Below the pieces are notes generated by a model that was not told the origin of the DNA, ran no database searches, and worked only from the letters and a program-made list of their open reading frames with translations. From G963662905 sp965230045 (lineage in GTDB: Bacteria; Bacteroidota; Bacteroidia; Bacteroidales; WRLA01): 64,000 nt of DNA. The stretch spans positions 2,480,001 through 2,544,000 of the forward strand of contig OZ245940.1 of NCBI GenBank assembly GCA_965230045.1, read 5' to 3'. Positions 25,985-34,498 of the stretch are shown here, piece by piece (position 1 is the first letter of the stretch; each line of letters begins with the position of its first letter). A program made the position numbers and the translations under genes.

Positions 25985-26527
25985 TTAGTGCGAATTGCCC
26001 AAATGAGCATTTTTTATTGTTTCTAATGCTTCTTCAGGTGTACTTTGTTCAATATCAATGATTAGGATATTATCTATTTTGAAATAGCGGCAAATTTGCC
26101 GGATTAAATTTTGGCGCATTACCAAAATGAGCGGGCCTTTGTGTTGCTCTAAAGCCGTTTTTAAGCCCGGGGCCCACACCTTGCCGGAAAGTTCCATAGG
26201 GCCAATTTCGTCAATAAATAAAAATGAACCCGACGGATGTTGCTTGGCAAGAATTGTGTTTCCCTCCTGCAAACACAAGCGGTCGAAATAAAATTTATTG
26301 ATCTTAATGCTGTTGGGAAGAGGCTTTTCTGAACAGCAGAGGAATTTGTTATTATTTTCTAAATCAATGAGTTGGTAAGCGTATTTGATCCCTTTTTGAT
26401 AAACACCCTCAGCAATAAACCCGCAACAATGAATGGATTGACGATTGGCGATATGCCACATTCTTTTTGCAAAACTTGTTTTTCCGCTGTTTACCTTGCC
26501 TGCGATTATCAAAATCTGTGCTTGCAT
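25985..26527 (-). CDS. THEP1-like nucleoside-triphosphatase (NTPase_1 family)
   Basis: 180 residues from ATG 26525-26527. The longer in-frame start at 26611 would run back into repeat A, so the shorter start (MQAQILIIAGKVNSGKTSF) is preferred. Walker A is AGKVNSGKTS; FIAEGVYQKG and the Walker B LFIDEIGPMELSG are typical of the NTPase_1/THEP1 family, P-loop proteins that hydrolyse NTPs in vitro and whose cellular role is unclear. Directly upstream of the TetM-like gene on the same strand. Any promoter must lie in or next to repeat A, only 13 nt away. Confidence 0.8.
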   Translation of the reverse strand: MQAQILIIAGKVNSGKTSFAKRMWHIANRQSIHCCGFIAEGVYQKGIKYAYQLIDLENNNKFLCCSEKPLPNSIKINKFYFDRLCLQEGNTILAKQHPSGSFLFIDEIGPMELSGKVWAPGLKTALEQHKGPLILVMRQNLIRQICRYFKIDNILIIDIEQSTPEEALETIKNAHLGNSH

Positions 26528-26662
26528 AAAAATCGTTTTGGTTCTACACTGAATTTCGTGGAAAGAAACTTGAATGCTATTCCAAATAGATTCCTCCAAA
26601 GTTTTCCTCATGCTTCGGAAACTTTGTCGGAATGAACTGTGTTAAAAAGCAAGAGTTTTGTG

Positions 26663-26720
26663 TAATATTTTTCTTCAAACTACCTTTTTTTATTTGGAGG
26701 CAGTTTGAAGAAAAATATTA
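26663..26720. repeat. 19-bp perfect inverted repeat at the transposase stop codon
   Basis: TAATATTTTTCTTCAAACT (26663-26681) and its exact complement (26702-26720) are separated by 20 nt. One arm contains the transposase TAA. As RNA it would form a long AU-rich hairpin right at the end of the gene inside the IS right end; it may act as a terminator or block read-through. Confidence 0.75.
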
Positions 26721-27701
26721 TGGTAAAGTAACCCTTAATTTGCTGATGTGATCCTCGTTATATGGTTCATTATCTGCTATTATGGCAAAAATTTGTTTGA
26801 TCAGTTTATTTGCAACCGCAATCCTAGCTACCTTGTCGTGCTTTCCTTTAGCTGTCAACCGTTCATACAATATCTTGCACCCTTTATTGTAGCGCACAGC
26901 AGACAGAGCCGAGATGTAGAGCTGTTTTCGTATATGCCCGTTTCCCATTTTGCAGATATGCCCCTTTCCCTTGACGCTGGTCCCCGACTGATATATCCTT
27001 GGACTTGTCCCTGCAAAAGCAATAAACTGTTTGTAGTGCAGGAATTTTTCAAAATTATTGGTTGCTGCAATGAGCACTGCTACAGCTTTCTTGCCAAATC
27101 CCGGTACGCTGAGGATTAGCTTGCGAGTCTCTGGAAAGTGTGTTTTGCTGATATCCTCCAGTTGTTTCTCTAGCTTTTTTATTTCCCGCTTGAACTTTTC
27201 GATAATACTTTTCAGTGATCTTTTGAGTTCAGCAGTCAATACGCCACTTACCTGGAAAGCCTTTAATTGGTTAGACGTAGCTGTTTTTTGTTTAGTAATC
27301 AGTTCCAGAGCTGTCAATAACTGCTGCATATCAAAGATTTCCTTTGATGGTGGTGTCCATAGATCAACTTTTTTAAAGGTAGATGCATAGTCATAGATGG
27401 TTTGGGCGTCTACTGGATCGGTCTTTGCACGCTGTAACTTCATCTGTGAATAACGCCTTGTGATCAAAGGGTTTATCACGGAAACTTCGATATTTTTCTT
27501 AGACAGGAACATAGCCAATTTCAAGCTATATGGCCCTGTTGCTTCCATGACATAAGTTTTGTCCTTACCGTATTTTTTGACCAGAGCCTGAAAGCCTTTT
27601 GTAGTCTGTTCAAAATGTGAAAAACCCGTTTTACGGTCTCGGTCTGACCCATAAGCATCAAATTTTTGCTTGCTAATGTCAATTCCAATATATTTGTCCA
27701 T
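26718..27701 (-). CDS. IS110-family transposase (bridge-RNA-guided recombinase)
   Basis: 327 residues, full length. N-terminal RuvC-like DEDD domain: Asp8 in YIGIDISK, Glu53 in VMEATGPYS, and Asp95/Asp98 in KTDPVDAQTI. The central part is a coiled coil (IEKFKREIKKLEKQLEDI). The C-terminal Transposase_20 domain has ILSVPGFGKKAV, FAGTSPRIYQSGTSVKGKG with the conserved Ser near residue 242, and GNGHIRKQLYISA. Nothing is interrupted, so it may be active. Family members use a bridge RNA transcribed from the left end to pair donor and target DNA and recombine them through the Ser and DEDD sites. Confidence 0.96.
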   Translation of the reverse strand: MDKYIGIDISKQKFDAYGSDRDRKTGFSHFEQTTKGFQALVKKYGKDKTYVMEATGPYSLKLAMFLSKKNIEVSVINPLITRRYSQMKLQRAKTDPVDAQTIYDYASTFKKVDLWTPPSKEIFDMQQLLTALELITKQKTATSNQLKAFQVSGVLTAELKRSLKSIIEKFKREIKKLEKQLEDISKTHFPETRKLILSVPGFGKKAVAVLIAATNNFEKFLHYKQFIAFAGTSPRIYQSGTSVKGKGHICKMGNGHIRKQLYISALSAVRYNKGCKILYERLTAKGKHDKVARIAVANKLIKQIFAIIADNEPYNEDHISKLRVTLP

Positions 27702-27718
27702 GACTATTGTTTTTTTAG

Positions 27719-27876
27719 AAGACGGAGCTATTGTTTTCTTATCTATCCTTTATACAGGCTTTGTTTTATGGCCTAATGAACTGTTCAAGATAGCAATAGA
27801 AGAGGGAGGGGAACTACCATTCCGAACGGTCTTGATGACAAATGACGCAATTAGTTTTCTTCCCTCCCTTCGTCTT
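27719..27876 (-). ncRNA. IS110 bridge RNA (candidate)
   Basis: Minus-strand, 158 nt, just upstream of the transposase ATG. A closing stem AAGACG (27876-27871) with CGTCTT (27724-27719) encloses two stem-loops. Target loop: stem AGGGAGGG/CCCTCCCT, an internal loop whose 5' side has GCGTCATT (27848-27841) and whose 3' side has TCGGAATG (27825-27818), and tip GTC-ATCAA-GAC. These guides are identical to the two strands of the insertion site TCGGAATGACGC. Donor loop: stem CTATTG/CAATAG, 5' side ACAGTTCAT (27784-27776) identical to the element's right end plus core, 3' side ATAAAGGAT matching 8 of 9 bases of the complement of the left end (ATATAGGAT), and tip AGGC/GCCT. Confidence 0.88.
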
Positions 27877-28208
27877 ATTCATTATTAATCCAGCGAATTT
27901 ATTGAATTTTACGTTATTTCTTAAAATGCAAATATAGGATGACGCGTTTTTATGAAGTCAGGAGGCAAATGCGGCGAGGACGTGTTTGAAATATACTATT
28001 GTGTCCTCGCCGCATTTACCTTAAACGCCTAATAAACAGCGTCATTCCGACCGGAACAAAGCCAACCGAAGTGATTAAGGCTTTGTGAAGGGAGGAATCT
28101 GTTGGAGTTCATTATATTTTATTAAGTATCTTATTTCCAAATATCTGCTTAATATCTAATTTCAAACATTATCATTACCCACGAAATTCCTAGTAGGACC
28201 ATCGTTTT

Positions 28209-28268
28209 AAAAAAAAAAGATCAGATACTTCGCTTAAAGGAGCCGGAAGTTCTGATCTTTTGTTTTTT
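28209..28268. terminator. Bidirectional terminator
   Basis: GATCAGATACTTC (28219-28231) pairs with GAAGTTCTGATC (28246-28257) with a one-base bulge. An A run lies on the left (T run on the minus strand) and TTTTGTTTTTT on the right. It ends the minus-strand gene at 28335 and shields it from repeat A. Confidence 0.75.
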
Positions 28269-28334
28269 CAGTGCTTCAAAATGTTCAAAGATTCTTTCGG
28301 AAACTAAGGGATGAAACAAATTTGTCCCCGAATT

Positions 28335-28679
28335 TTATTCGTCATCCTCATCCGCATCATTACCTGTGATATAGTCGCTCATATAATCTACATCCGAGAA
28401 TTTATCCGAATACGACTCTTTTACATCCTCCTTCAAGCTGCCATCGTCATCATAGTCTTCATCATCACTGATAATTTGCCGGGCTTCCATTTTTGTCATG
28501 CGCACCAGATAATATCGGTCATCGGTTTCGAAAGGCAATGCGGAAACCCGGCGTCCTTCACGGTCTTTATAACTGATCAAATGCTCATCAAAACCCAATG
28601 GATAAGCAAGTTTTATTTGCTGCTGAATGCCTTCGTCCAGCTTTTCGTAGTCTTTTATTATACGAGGTTTTTGGCTCAT
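28335..28679 (-). CDS. Conserved Bacteroidota protein with acidic tail, unknown function
   Basis: 114 residues. The first ~70 (KPRIIKDYEKLDEGIQQQIKLAYPLGFDEHLI ... VSALPFETDDRYYLVRMTKMEA) form a compact alpha/beta pattern I have seen in small Bacteroidota proteins without assigned function. The remaining ~45 are strongly acidic (DDEDYDDDGSLKED, ending ADEDDE). Cytoplasmic, no membrane segment. Single gene with a terminator downstream; no operon partner. Confidence 0.65.
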   Translation of the reverse strand: MSQKPRIIKDYEKLDEGIQQQIKLAYPLGFDEHLISYKDREGRRVSALPFETDDRYYLVRMTKMEARQIISDDEDYDDDGSLKEDVKESYSDKFSDVDYMSDYITGNDADEDDE

Positions 28680-29176
28680 TTTCTATAGATGTTTAAAGTC
28701 TTTATCGAGCCAAATATCTGTATTTTTTTTATTGAGGCTAACACGATTAGTGATTTTTTATTGAAAATTTTGTTTTGCCGGTTTTTGTGTGCCAAAGGGA
28801 TGAGATGACGGTGCGGATAAAGTATTGTTTTTGTGTTGTGTTTTGGAATTTTCACCGTAATACAGAGAACATCGCACGGGGCAGCATAAAACTTTGGCTT
28901 CCATCTTTCTGAACCATTATTTGATTTCCCAAACAAAAATTATTAAGTAACTATATTCATAAAAAATGTATTTTTGGTGCAAGGTGTAGAAAAAGCAAGA
29001 CCTTGTTCAACAAAAGAATAGCTCAATTGGTGGATTGTGCAAAATTGAAGTATGGAACATTGATGAAATATTTTGAAGCTTGATGGTTGGAGTTTCGTGT
29101 TATCCGGCGTTTCAAAAAAAGGGAAGCTGCTTTGTGCCTACGATTTTAAAGATAAGGACGATAAAAAGATATTGAT
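28680..29176. other. Divergent intergenic region
   Basis: About 500 bp between two divergently transcribed genes. The one promoter-like match is TATTTTTG at 28969-28976 (plus strand, ~200 nt before the giant kinase gene), which is weak evidence in such AT-rich DNA. No RNA gene or repeat recognised. Confidence 0.35.
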
Positions 29177-32100
29177 ATGAATTATCAGGAAAAAAGCAAA
29201 GAGGACCTTATTAAAGAACTGCATACTTTGGAGGCAGAGAATAGTGCTTTGAAAGAAATACGCGAAAAGTATATTGCGATAAATGAACCACCACAGGATT
29301 TGCACCAGAATACACAATCTAATTATAAAGCCTTCTTTAATGCAATTAATGATTTTCTTTTCGTCCTCGATGAAAACGGGGATATAATCCATATAAACGA
29401 TATTGTTAGTAAAAGGCTTGGATACTCCAGGCAAGAATTTATCGGAAATTCAGTCCTAATGGTTCATCCGGTGGGTAGAAGAGAAGAAGCAGGCCATATT
29501 GTGGCAAAAATGTTGCAAGGTGAAGCTGAATTTTGTCCTGTGCCGCTTATCACAAAATCCGGTGCATTAATTCCGGTAGAAACAAGAGTTTCTAAAGGCA
29601 AATGGAATAATAAACCAGCTATATTTGGTGTCAGCAGTGATATTTCACGTGTACAGTTATCTGAGGAAAAGTTTTCAAAGTCATTCCATCTTAGCCATAC
29701 AGCTGGTGGTTTTTCTGATATCAATACACATGAATATATAGAGGTAAATGATGCTTTTTATAAGTTGTTTGGGTTTAACAAAAACGAAGTAATAGGTAAA
29801 ACAGCAATTGAATTGGGGATTTTGACGGAAGGGCAATCAAAAGCTATTTTGCGAAATGCCGATCACAGAGGCGCCTTGCATAATGTTGAGACTGTATTAA
29901 GAGCGAAAAACGGTGATGCAAAACATGTGTTATTATCTTCAGAAAACTTCTTTTTGCAAGACAGACAGTATCGTTTTACTACTGTAAATGACATTACTGA
30001 ACATAAAAAGGCAGAGCAGTTAATAGTTACTTCAAAGAACAGGTATCAGGCTCTGGTCGAGAGTTCGCCAAATATTATTCTTACGCATACTCTTGATGGG
30101 GTCATTACATTTGTCAATAGTAATGGTGCGGAATTTCTTAATACTACTCCCGATGCCTTAATAGGAGAAAATATTTTTAAGATTTTTAGAAAAGAGGAAA
30201 GTGAAAATATTTTAATAAATATAAAACATTTGCTTTCTGAAAAATCAAAGCATTTTAAAACAGAAACACTCTTTGATGTAAAAGGCCAATTAAGAATTAT
30301 GGAGTTAATTGGGGTGTGTATTTGCAAAGAGAATGGTCATGAGGAAATTTTAGTTCAGGCAACGGATGTAACCAAAAGTAAGGAAGCAGATAAAAAATTA
30401 AAAGAAAGTGAATTAAGTTTGAGAGATGCACAAAGGATTGCTCATATTGGCAATTGGTATCTCGATTTGAATACGGGTCATGTTGAGATGTCTGATGAGT
30501 TATTAAATATTCTCGGATTAAAAAACAGGAGTGAGGCTTCGGATGTTTCGAAACATGAAAAATTATATACAAAGGAAAGTTGGCGGCAATATATGGAAAC
30601 ATTGGATGCAATAATTGGCAAAGGAGAGAGCCGGCAACTGGAATTAGAATTTGCTGATAAAAGCAGGTCCTGCCTTTATGTAATTTCTACAGGAGAACCT
30701 GTTTTTGATGTTAAACATAAGGTAATTGCTGTAAGAGGAACGCTCCAGGATATTACGGAGCGTAAAAAAGTAGCTATCGCTCTGAAGGCCAGCGAAGATA
30801 AATACCGGAATATAGTTGATGGTTCAATTCAGGGTTTGGTCATTGCTCAAGATAATCCGATGCGCTTGTGTTTTGTAACGAAACCGATGGAAGAAATTAC
30901 CGGATATACTCCTGAAGAATTAATGAATTTTAATCCAGAGCAGCTGAAGGCTATGATTTACCCTGCTGACAGAACACGATTCCTCGCTAATTTTAAAAAG
31001 AGGTTTAATGGTGAATTCACGACTCAAAGATCAGAATACAGGCTAATAAAGAAAGACGGGAGTATAAGTTGGGTGGAGTTATTCAGTTCACTTATCGACT
31101 ATCAGGGAGAAAAAGCAACGCAAACGGCATTTGTCGATATTACTGAGCGAAAGCTTGCAGAAGAAAAGCTGGTTAAAAGTAATGAAAGACTTCGTTTGTC
31201 TCTTGAAACAAATCATGCTACGGTATTTGAAAATAATATGGAAACCGGAGAGATGTTCTGCACTCCGGAAATGTTTCAGTGTTTTGGTTATAAACTGAGT
31301 GACATTCCTTCAACAATCGACGAATTTGTAAAACTAGTTCACCCGGACGATATCCCGCTTTTAATGAAATCATTAAATGAACATGTAGGGGGCGGCATAG
31401 CGGAGTATTATGCTGAATACCGCATCATGGATAAAGCCGGAAACTATAAATGGATTCATGGTAAAGGAAAGGTGATTTCATGGACTAATAATGACAAGCC
31501 CAAAACACTTATTGGTATTTTAAAGGATATCAATGAAAGAAAAATAGCGGAACAGAGAATAAAAGAAAAAAATGAACAGTTCGAAACCATCATCAAAGGA
31601 TCCAATTTGGGTTGGTGGGACTGGGATATCCCTACGGGAGGTGAAATTTACAATGATATACTTGCCGAAAATTTAGGATACAAACTAAACGAAATAAAAC
31701 CACACATAAAATGGTGGGAAGATAAAATACATCCCGATGATGCAAAACAGGTTGCTCTGGACCTGCAGGAGCATTTTAGCGGGAAAACGGAGTTTTACAA
31801 GAACAAACATCGTTTAAAAACCAAATCAGGTCAATGGAAATGGTTTCTGGATTATGGAAAAGTTGTAGAAAAAGACCGTAAAGGCAATGCCGTAAGAATG
31901 ATTGGCACCTTAAGGGATATTGATTTTGAGGAAAGAGCCAAAGAAGAATTAAATATTCGCTTGCAGCAAATTAAAGCCATAAATGCAAATACACCAACTG
32001 TAATATGGAAATCAGATATTGATGAAGAAGGACGTTTTATAAACACCTACATCTCAGAAGTGGTGGATGATTTTCTTGCTTTGCCCAAAGGAAGCATAGA

Positions 32101-34234
32101 TAATTCGTGGGATAAATATTTTACCTATATCGTACCGGAATATTTGCCATCTATAGACAAGGTGTTCAAGGAAGGAGTTAAAAACCAGAATAAATCTATT
32201 TCTTTCGATTATGAGGTAAAAAAGGCAGATGGAAATCCTGCATGGTTCACCTCCAGTGGCAGGGTCATTCAAGAAAATAATAAATTAACGGTTTACGGTT
32301 CTACAGTCGATATTACCAAGCAGAAGCAGGCCGGAGAGGCGCTCAAACAAAGTGAAGAAAAGTTCAGGGTATTGGCAGAAACTGCACCAATGGGCATTAT
32401 GCTGTATCAGAATTTTAAATGGATTTATGCAAATAAGGCTGCGGAAAAGATATCTGGTTATTCCGTAGAGGAACTAAAAAATATGCCATTTCTCTATGAT
32501 TTTGTAGCTCCGGAATACCAGCAGCTAATCAAAGATAACGCAAACTTGCGGCAGAAGGGTCGGAAAATGGACCAGTTGTACGAATTTAAAATTATTGCTA
32601 AAGATGGCGCCGAAAGATGGGTTTTGCTGCGTGGAAATACTATTAAATTAGATGATATACAAACCGGCCTGATTGCTGTTTATGACATCACAGACAGAAA
32701 GCAAATCGAGAAAGCATTATTGGAAAGTAAGCAGCGGTTTAAAAACTTTTCCGATCTTACCTTCGAAGGAGTCTTGCTTCATAATAATGGCTTTATCATA
32801 GATTTTAATGAGGCATTTACCCGAATAACAGGGTACAATAGGGCGGATGTTATCGGGAAGCAATCAGTAAAAATGCTGTTAGCTGATGGTTATGAGGAAG
32901 TTGTATTCAGTAATATGGCCAAAGATATTGCCGAACCCTATGAAGTCCTGGGCAAACGAAAAGATGGTTCCTTCGTTCCAATTGAAGTTCAGTTCAAAAA
33001 TATAATTTTAGAAAATGAAAAAGTTCGCGTTACTATAATTCGTGATATTAGCAGGCGTAAAGCGGACGAACAGCAACTGCTGGCCAAAAATGAGGAACTA
33101 ATAAAAGCCAAAGAGAGAGCAGAAGAAAGTGACCGTTTAAAATCAGCTTTCCTGGCCAATATGAGCCACGAAATCCGTACGCCCATGAATGGTATTTTGG
33201 GCTTTACTCAATTACTGAAAGAGCCGGATTTAAGTGGTGCTGACAGAGATAAATTTGTTGAAATTATCCGTAAAAGCGGTAATCGTATGCTGGACACGGT
33301 GAATGATATTATTGATATCTCAAAAATTGATGCCGGTCAAATGGAAATTTCAAAAGACGCGATTAACCTGAATGAAGAACTTGAAAACCAGTTTGAGTTT
33401 TTCAAAGAAGAAGCGAGTGCTAAAGGTTTGAAATTGGTACTGATAAATATGTTGCCGAAACTTTCCAGTAGATTTCTTACAGATAAAAATAAGTTTAACA
33501 GCATTATATCGAACCTCTTAAAAAATTCTGTCAAATATACAGATGTTGGCGGTGTCGAAGTTTATTGTGCTAAAAAAGAAGGGCAATTTTTATTAAAAAT
33601 TTCGGATACAGGGATTGGGATTTCACCGGAGCGTATCGACTCGGTATTTAATCGCTTTGAGCAGGCTGATATCGAAGATGCCCATGCCCGTGAAGGTTCA
33701 GGGCTGGGGCTTGCTATTTCAAAAGCTTATGTTGAAATGCTTGGAGGCAGCATTGGCGTGGAATCAGAATTTGGTAAAGGGTCGAGCTTTTATTTTACAC
33801 TGCCATGGGTCTGGGAAAAGCCGAAAAGTGAAATGCCATCAGCTTTTGGAGCTTCGGACACAGCTTCCAGTGATAGTAAACTTAATATCTTAATCGCCGA
33901 AGACGATGACGTAAGTTTTGAGCACCTGAAAATTATTCTTAATCGTAAGCTTAAGAGGTTAGATCGGGTTAATGATGGAGTTGAAGCTGTTGCTTTTCTG
34001 CAGAATAATGAGGATGTTGATTTGGTTTTAATGGATATTAAGTTGCCTGTAATGAATGGCTATGACGCCACCAGAGAAATCCGGAAATTTAATAAGAAAA
34101 CGATAATTATTGCTCAAACAGCCTATGCACTGGAAGGTGACCGGGAAAAAGCACTTGCTGCCGGTTGTAATGATTATATTGCCAAACCGATTGATAAAAA
34201 GGAATTACTATTATTACTGCAAAAATACTTTTAA
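29177..34234 (+). CDS. Giant soluble hybrid histidine kinase with ten PAS domains
   Basis: 1685 residues, no signal peptide or membrane segment. After a short coiled N-terminus come ten PAS/PAC units of ~115-130 residues (about 48-1290), most ending in the PAC motif (V)DITERK or similar; examples are VSSDIS, VNDITEHKKAEQ, LQDITERKK, LKDINERKIAE, VYDITDRKQIE and IRDISRRKADE. Then a coiled coil, HisKA (MSHEIRTPMNGILGF), HATPase_c (SNLLKNSVKYTD, DTGIGIS, GSGLGLAI) and a C-terminal receiver (LIAEDDDVSFEH, LMDIKLPVMNGYD, IAKPIDKKEL). It would sense cytoplasmic or diffusible signals, perhaps redox or ligands; individual ligands cannot be read. Stands alone, no response regulator adjacent. Confidence 0.95.
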   Translation: MNYQEKSKEDLIKELHTLEAENSALKEIREKYIAINEPPQDLHQNTQSNYKAFFNAINDFLFVLDENGDIIHINDIVSKRLGYSRQEFIGNSVLMVHPVGRREEAGHIVAKMLQGEAEFCPVPLITKSGALIPVETRVSKGKWNNKPAIFGVSSDISRVQLSEEKFSKSFHLSHTAGGFSDINTHEYIEVNDAFYKLFGFNKNEVIGKTAIELGILTEGQSKAILRNADHRGALHNVETVLRAKNGDAKHVLLSSENFFLQDRQYRFTTVNDITEHKKAEQLIVTSKNRYQALVESSPNIILTHTLDGVITFVNSNGAEFLNTTPDALIGENIFKIFRKEESENILINIKHLLSEKSKHFKTETLFDVKGQLRIMELIGVCICKENGHEEILVQATDVTKSKEADKKLKESELSLRDAQRIAHIGNWYLDLNTGHVEMSDELLNILGLKNRSEASDVSKHEKLYTKESWRQYMETLDAIIGKGESRQLELEFADKSRSCLYVISTGEPVFDVKHKVIAVRGTLQDITERKKVAIALKASEDKYRNIVDGSIQGLVIAQDNPMRLCFVTKPMEEITGYTPEELMNFNPEQLKAMIYPADRTRFLANFKKRFNGEFTTQRSEYRLIKKDGSISWVELFSSLIDYQGEKATQTAFVDITERKLAEEKLVKSNERLRLSLETNHATVFENNMETGEMFCTPEMFQCFGYKLSDIPSTIDEFVKLVHPDDIPLLMKSLNEHVGGGIAEYYAEYRIMDKAGNYKWIHGKGKVISWTNNDKPKTLIGILKDINERKIAEQRIKEKNEQFETIIKGSNLGWWDWDIPTGGEIYNDILAENLGYKLNEIKPHIKWWEDKIHPDDAKQVALDLQEHFSGKTEFYKNKHRLKTKSGQWKWFLDYGKVVEKDRKGNAVRMIGTLRDIDFEERAKEELNIRLQQIKAINANTPTVIWKSDIDEEGRFINTYISEVVDDFLALPKGSIDNSWDKYFTYIVPEYLPSIDKVFKEGVKNQNKSISFDYEVKKADGNPAWFTSSGRVIQENNKLTVYGSTVDITKQKQAGEALKQSEEKFRVLAETAPMGIMLYQNFKWIYANKAAEKISGYSVEELKNMPFLYDFVAPEYQQLIKDNANLRQKGRKMDQLYEFKIIAKDGAERWVLLRGNTIKLDDIQTGLIAVYDITDRKQIEKALLESKQRFKNFSDLTFEGVLLHNNGFIIDFNEAFTRITGYNRADVIGKQSVKMLLADGYEEVVFSNMAKDIAEPYEVLGKRKDGSFVPIEVQFKNIILENEKVRVTIIRDISRRKADEQQLLAKNEELIKAKERAEESDRLKSAFLANMSHEIRTPMNGILGFTQLLKEPDLSGADRDKFVEIIRKSGNRMLDTVNDIIDISKIDAGQMEISKDAINLNEELENQFEFFKEEASAKGLKLVLINMLPKLSSRFLTDKNKFNSIISNLLKNSVKYTDVGGVEVYCAKKEGQFLLKISDTGIGISPERIDSVFNRFEQADIEDAHAREGSGLGLAISKAYVEMLGGSIGVESEFGKGSSFYFTLPWVWEKPKSEMPSAFGASDTASSDSKLNILIAEDDDVSFEHLKIILNRKLKRLDRVNDGVEAVAFLQNNEDVDLVLMDIKLPVMNGYDATREIRKFNKKTIIIAQTAYALEGDREKALAAGCNDYIAKPIDKKELLLLLQKYF

Positions 34235-34498
34235 GTTTAACAGAAATTGCTGCTCATATGCTTTGATTATTGCCGCAGGATCAGCTGCTTTGAGTTAATT
34301 TAATCCGATCAATATTTTTGGATGCAACTCCAGGATTAATTCCGAAGATTCGGGAGAAATTATGGAAAGAAATCAGTTAGGAATCTGTAAATGGATATAT
34401 CCTATATTATGAAATTCTAAAGAGTATTTTGAGGTAGATCCACGAACAATCATATAAATTCAATTCACCGTAGAACTTTAGATAGAATCTATTTTTGT
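34235..34498. other. Intergenic DNA without recognised gene
   Basis: About 260 bp of AT-rich DNA between the giant kinase gene and repeat A copy 2. No convincing terminator, RNA or repeat. Confidence 0.4.

Larger units (their letters stand above)
26632..27938 (-). mobile_element. IS110-family insertion sequence with bridge RNA
   Basis: Ends were placed by comparison with the uninterrupted repeat A copy at 34499. Left junction: GTCGGA-ATGA-ACTGTG (ATGA at 26632-26635). Right junction: ATAGG-ATGA-CGCGTT (ATGA at 27939-27942). The uninterrupted site reads GTCGGAATGACGCG, so the element is 1307 bp with a shared 4-bp ATGA core and no terminal inverted repeats, as expected for IS110. In transposase orientation there is a long left end of ~237 bp holding the bridge RNA, then the recombinase gene, then a short ~80-bp right end. 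This is the IS110-group (not IS1111-group) layout. Confidence 0.92.
26540..28200. repeat. Repeat A copy 1 (MITE-like), split by IS110
   Basis: Without the 1307-bp IS110 insert this is a 354-bp element. It is colinear with the reverse complement of 34499-34851 along its length, apart from the central hairpin. Terminal inverted repeats are GGTTCTACACTGAATTTCGTGG at 26540 (first 20 nt matter) and its partner ending TAGTAGGACC at 28200. The 8-bp direct repeat ATCGTTTT flanks it at 26532-26539 and 28201-28208. The arms contain inverted blocks CAGATTCCTCC/GGAGGAATCTG, TCGGAATGACGC/GCGTCATTCCGA and AAATGCGGCGAGGAC/GTCCTCGCCGCATTT. No coding capacity of its own. Confidence 0.85.

Noticed and set aside
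26527..26611. N-terminal extension of the THEP1-like NTPase
   Set aside because: The extra codons come from the end of repeat A; the P-loop protein begins naturally at MQAQILIIAGK.
26540..28200. CRISPR array or retron at the repeat-rich region
   Set aside because: The repeats are inverted and dispersed, not direct and regularly spaced; there is no cas or reverse-transcriptase gene. The structured RNA is explained by IS110.
28676..28936. Minus-strand frame of 86 codons before the acidic-tail gene
   Set aside because: Low-complexity translation without recognisable domain; it lies in the promoter region of the gene at 28335-28679.
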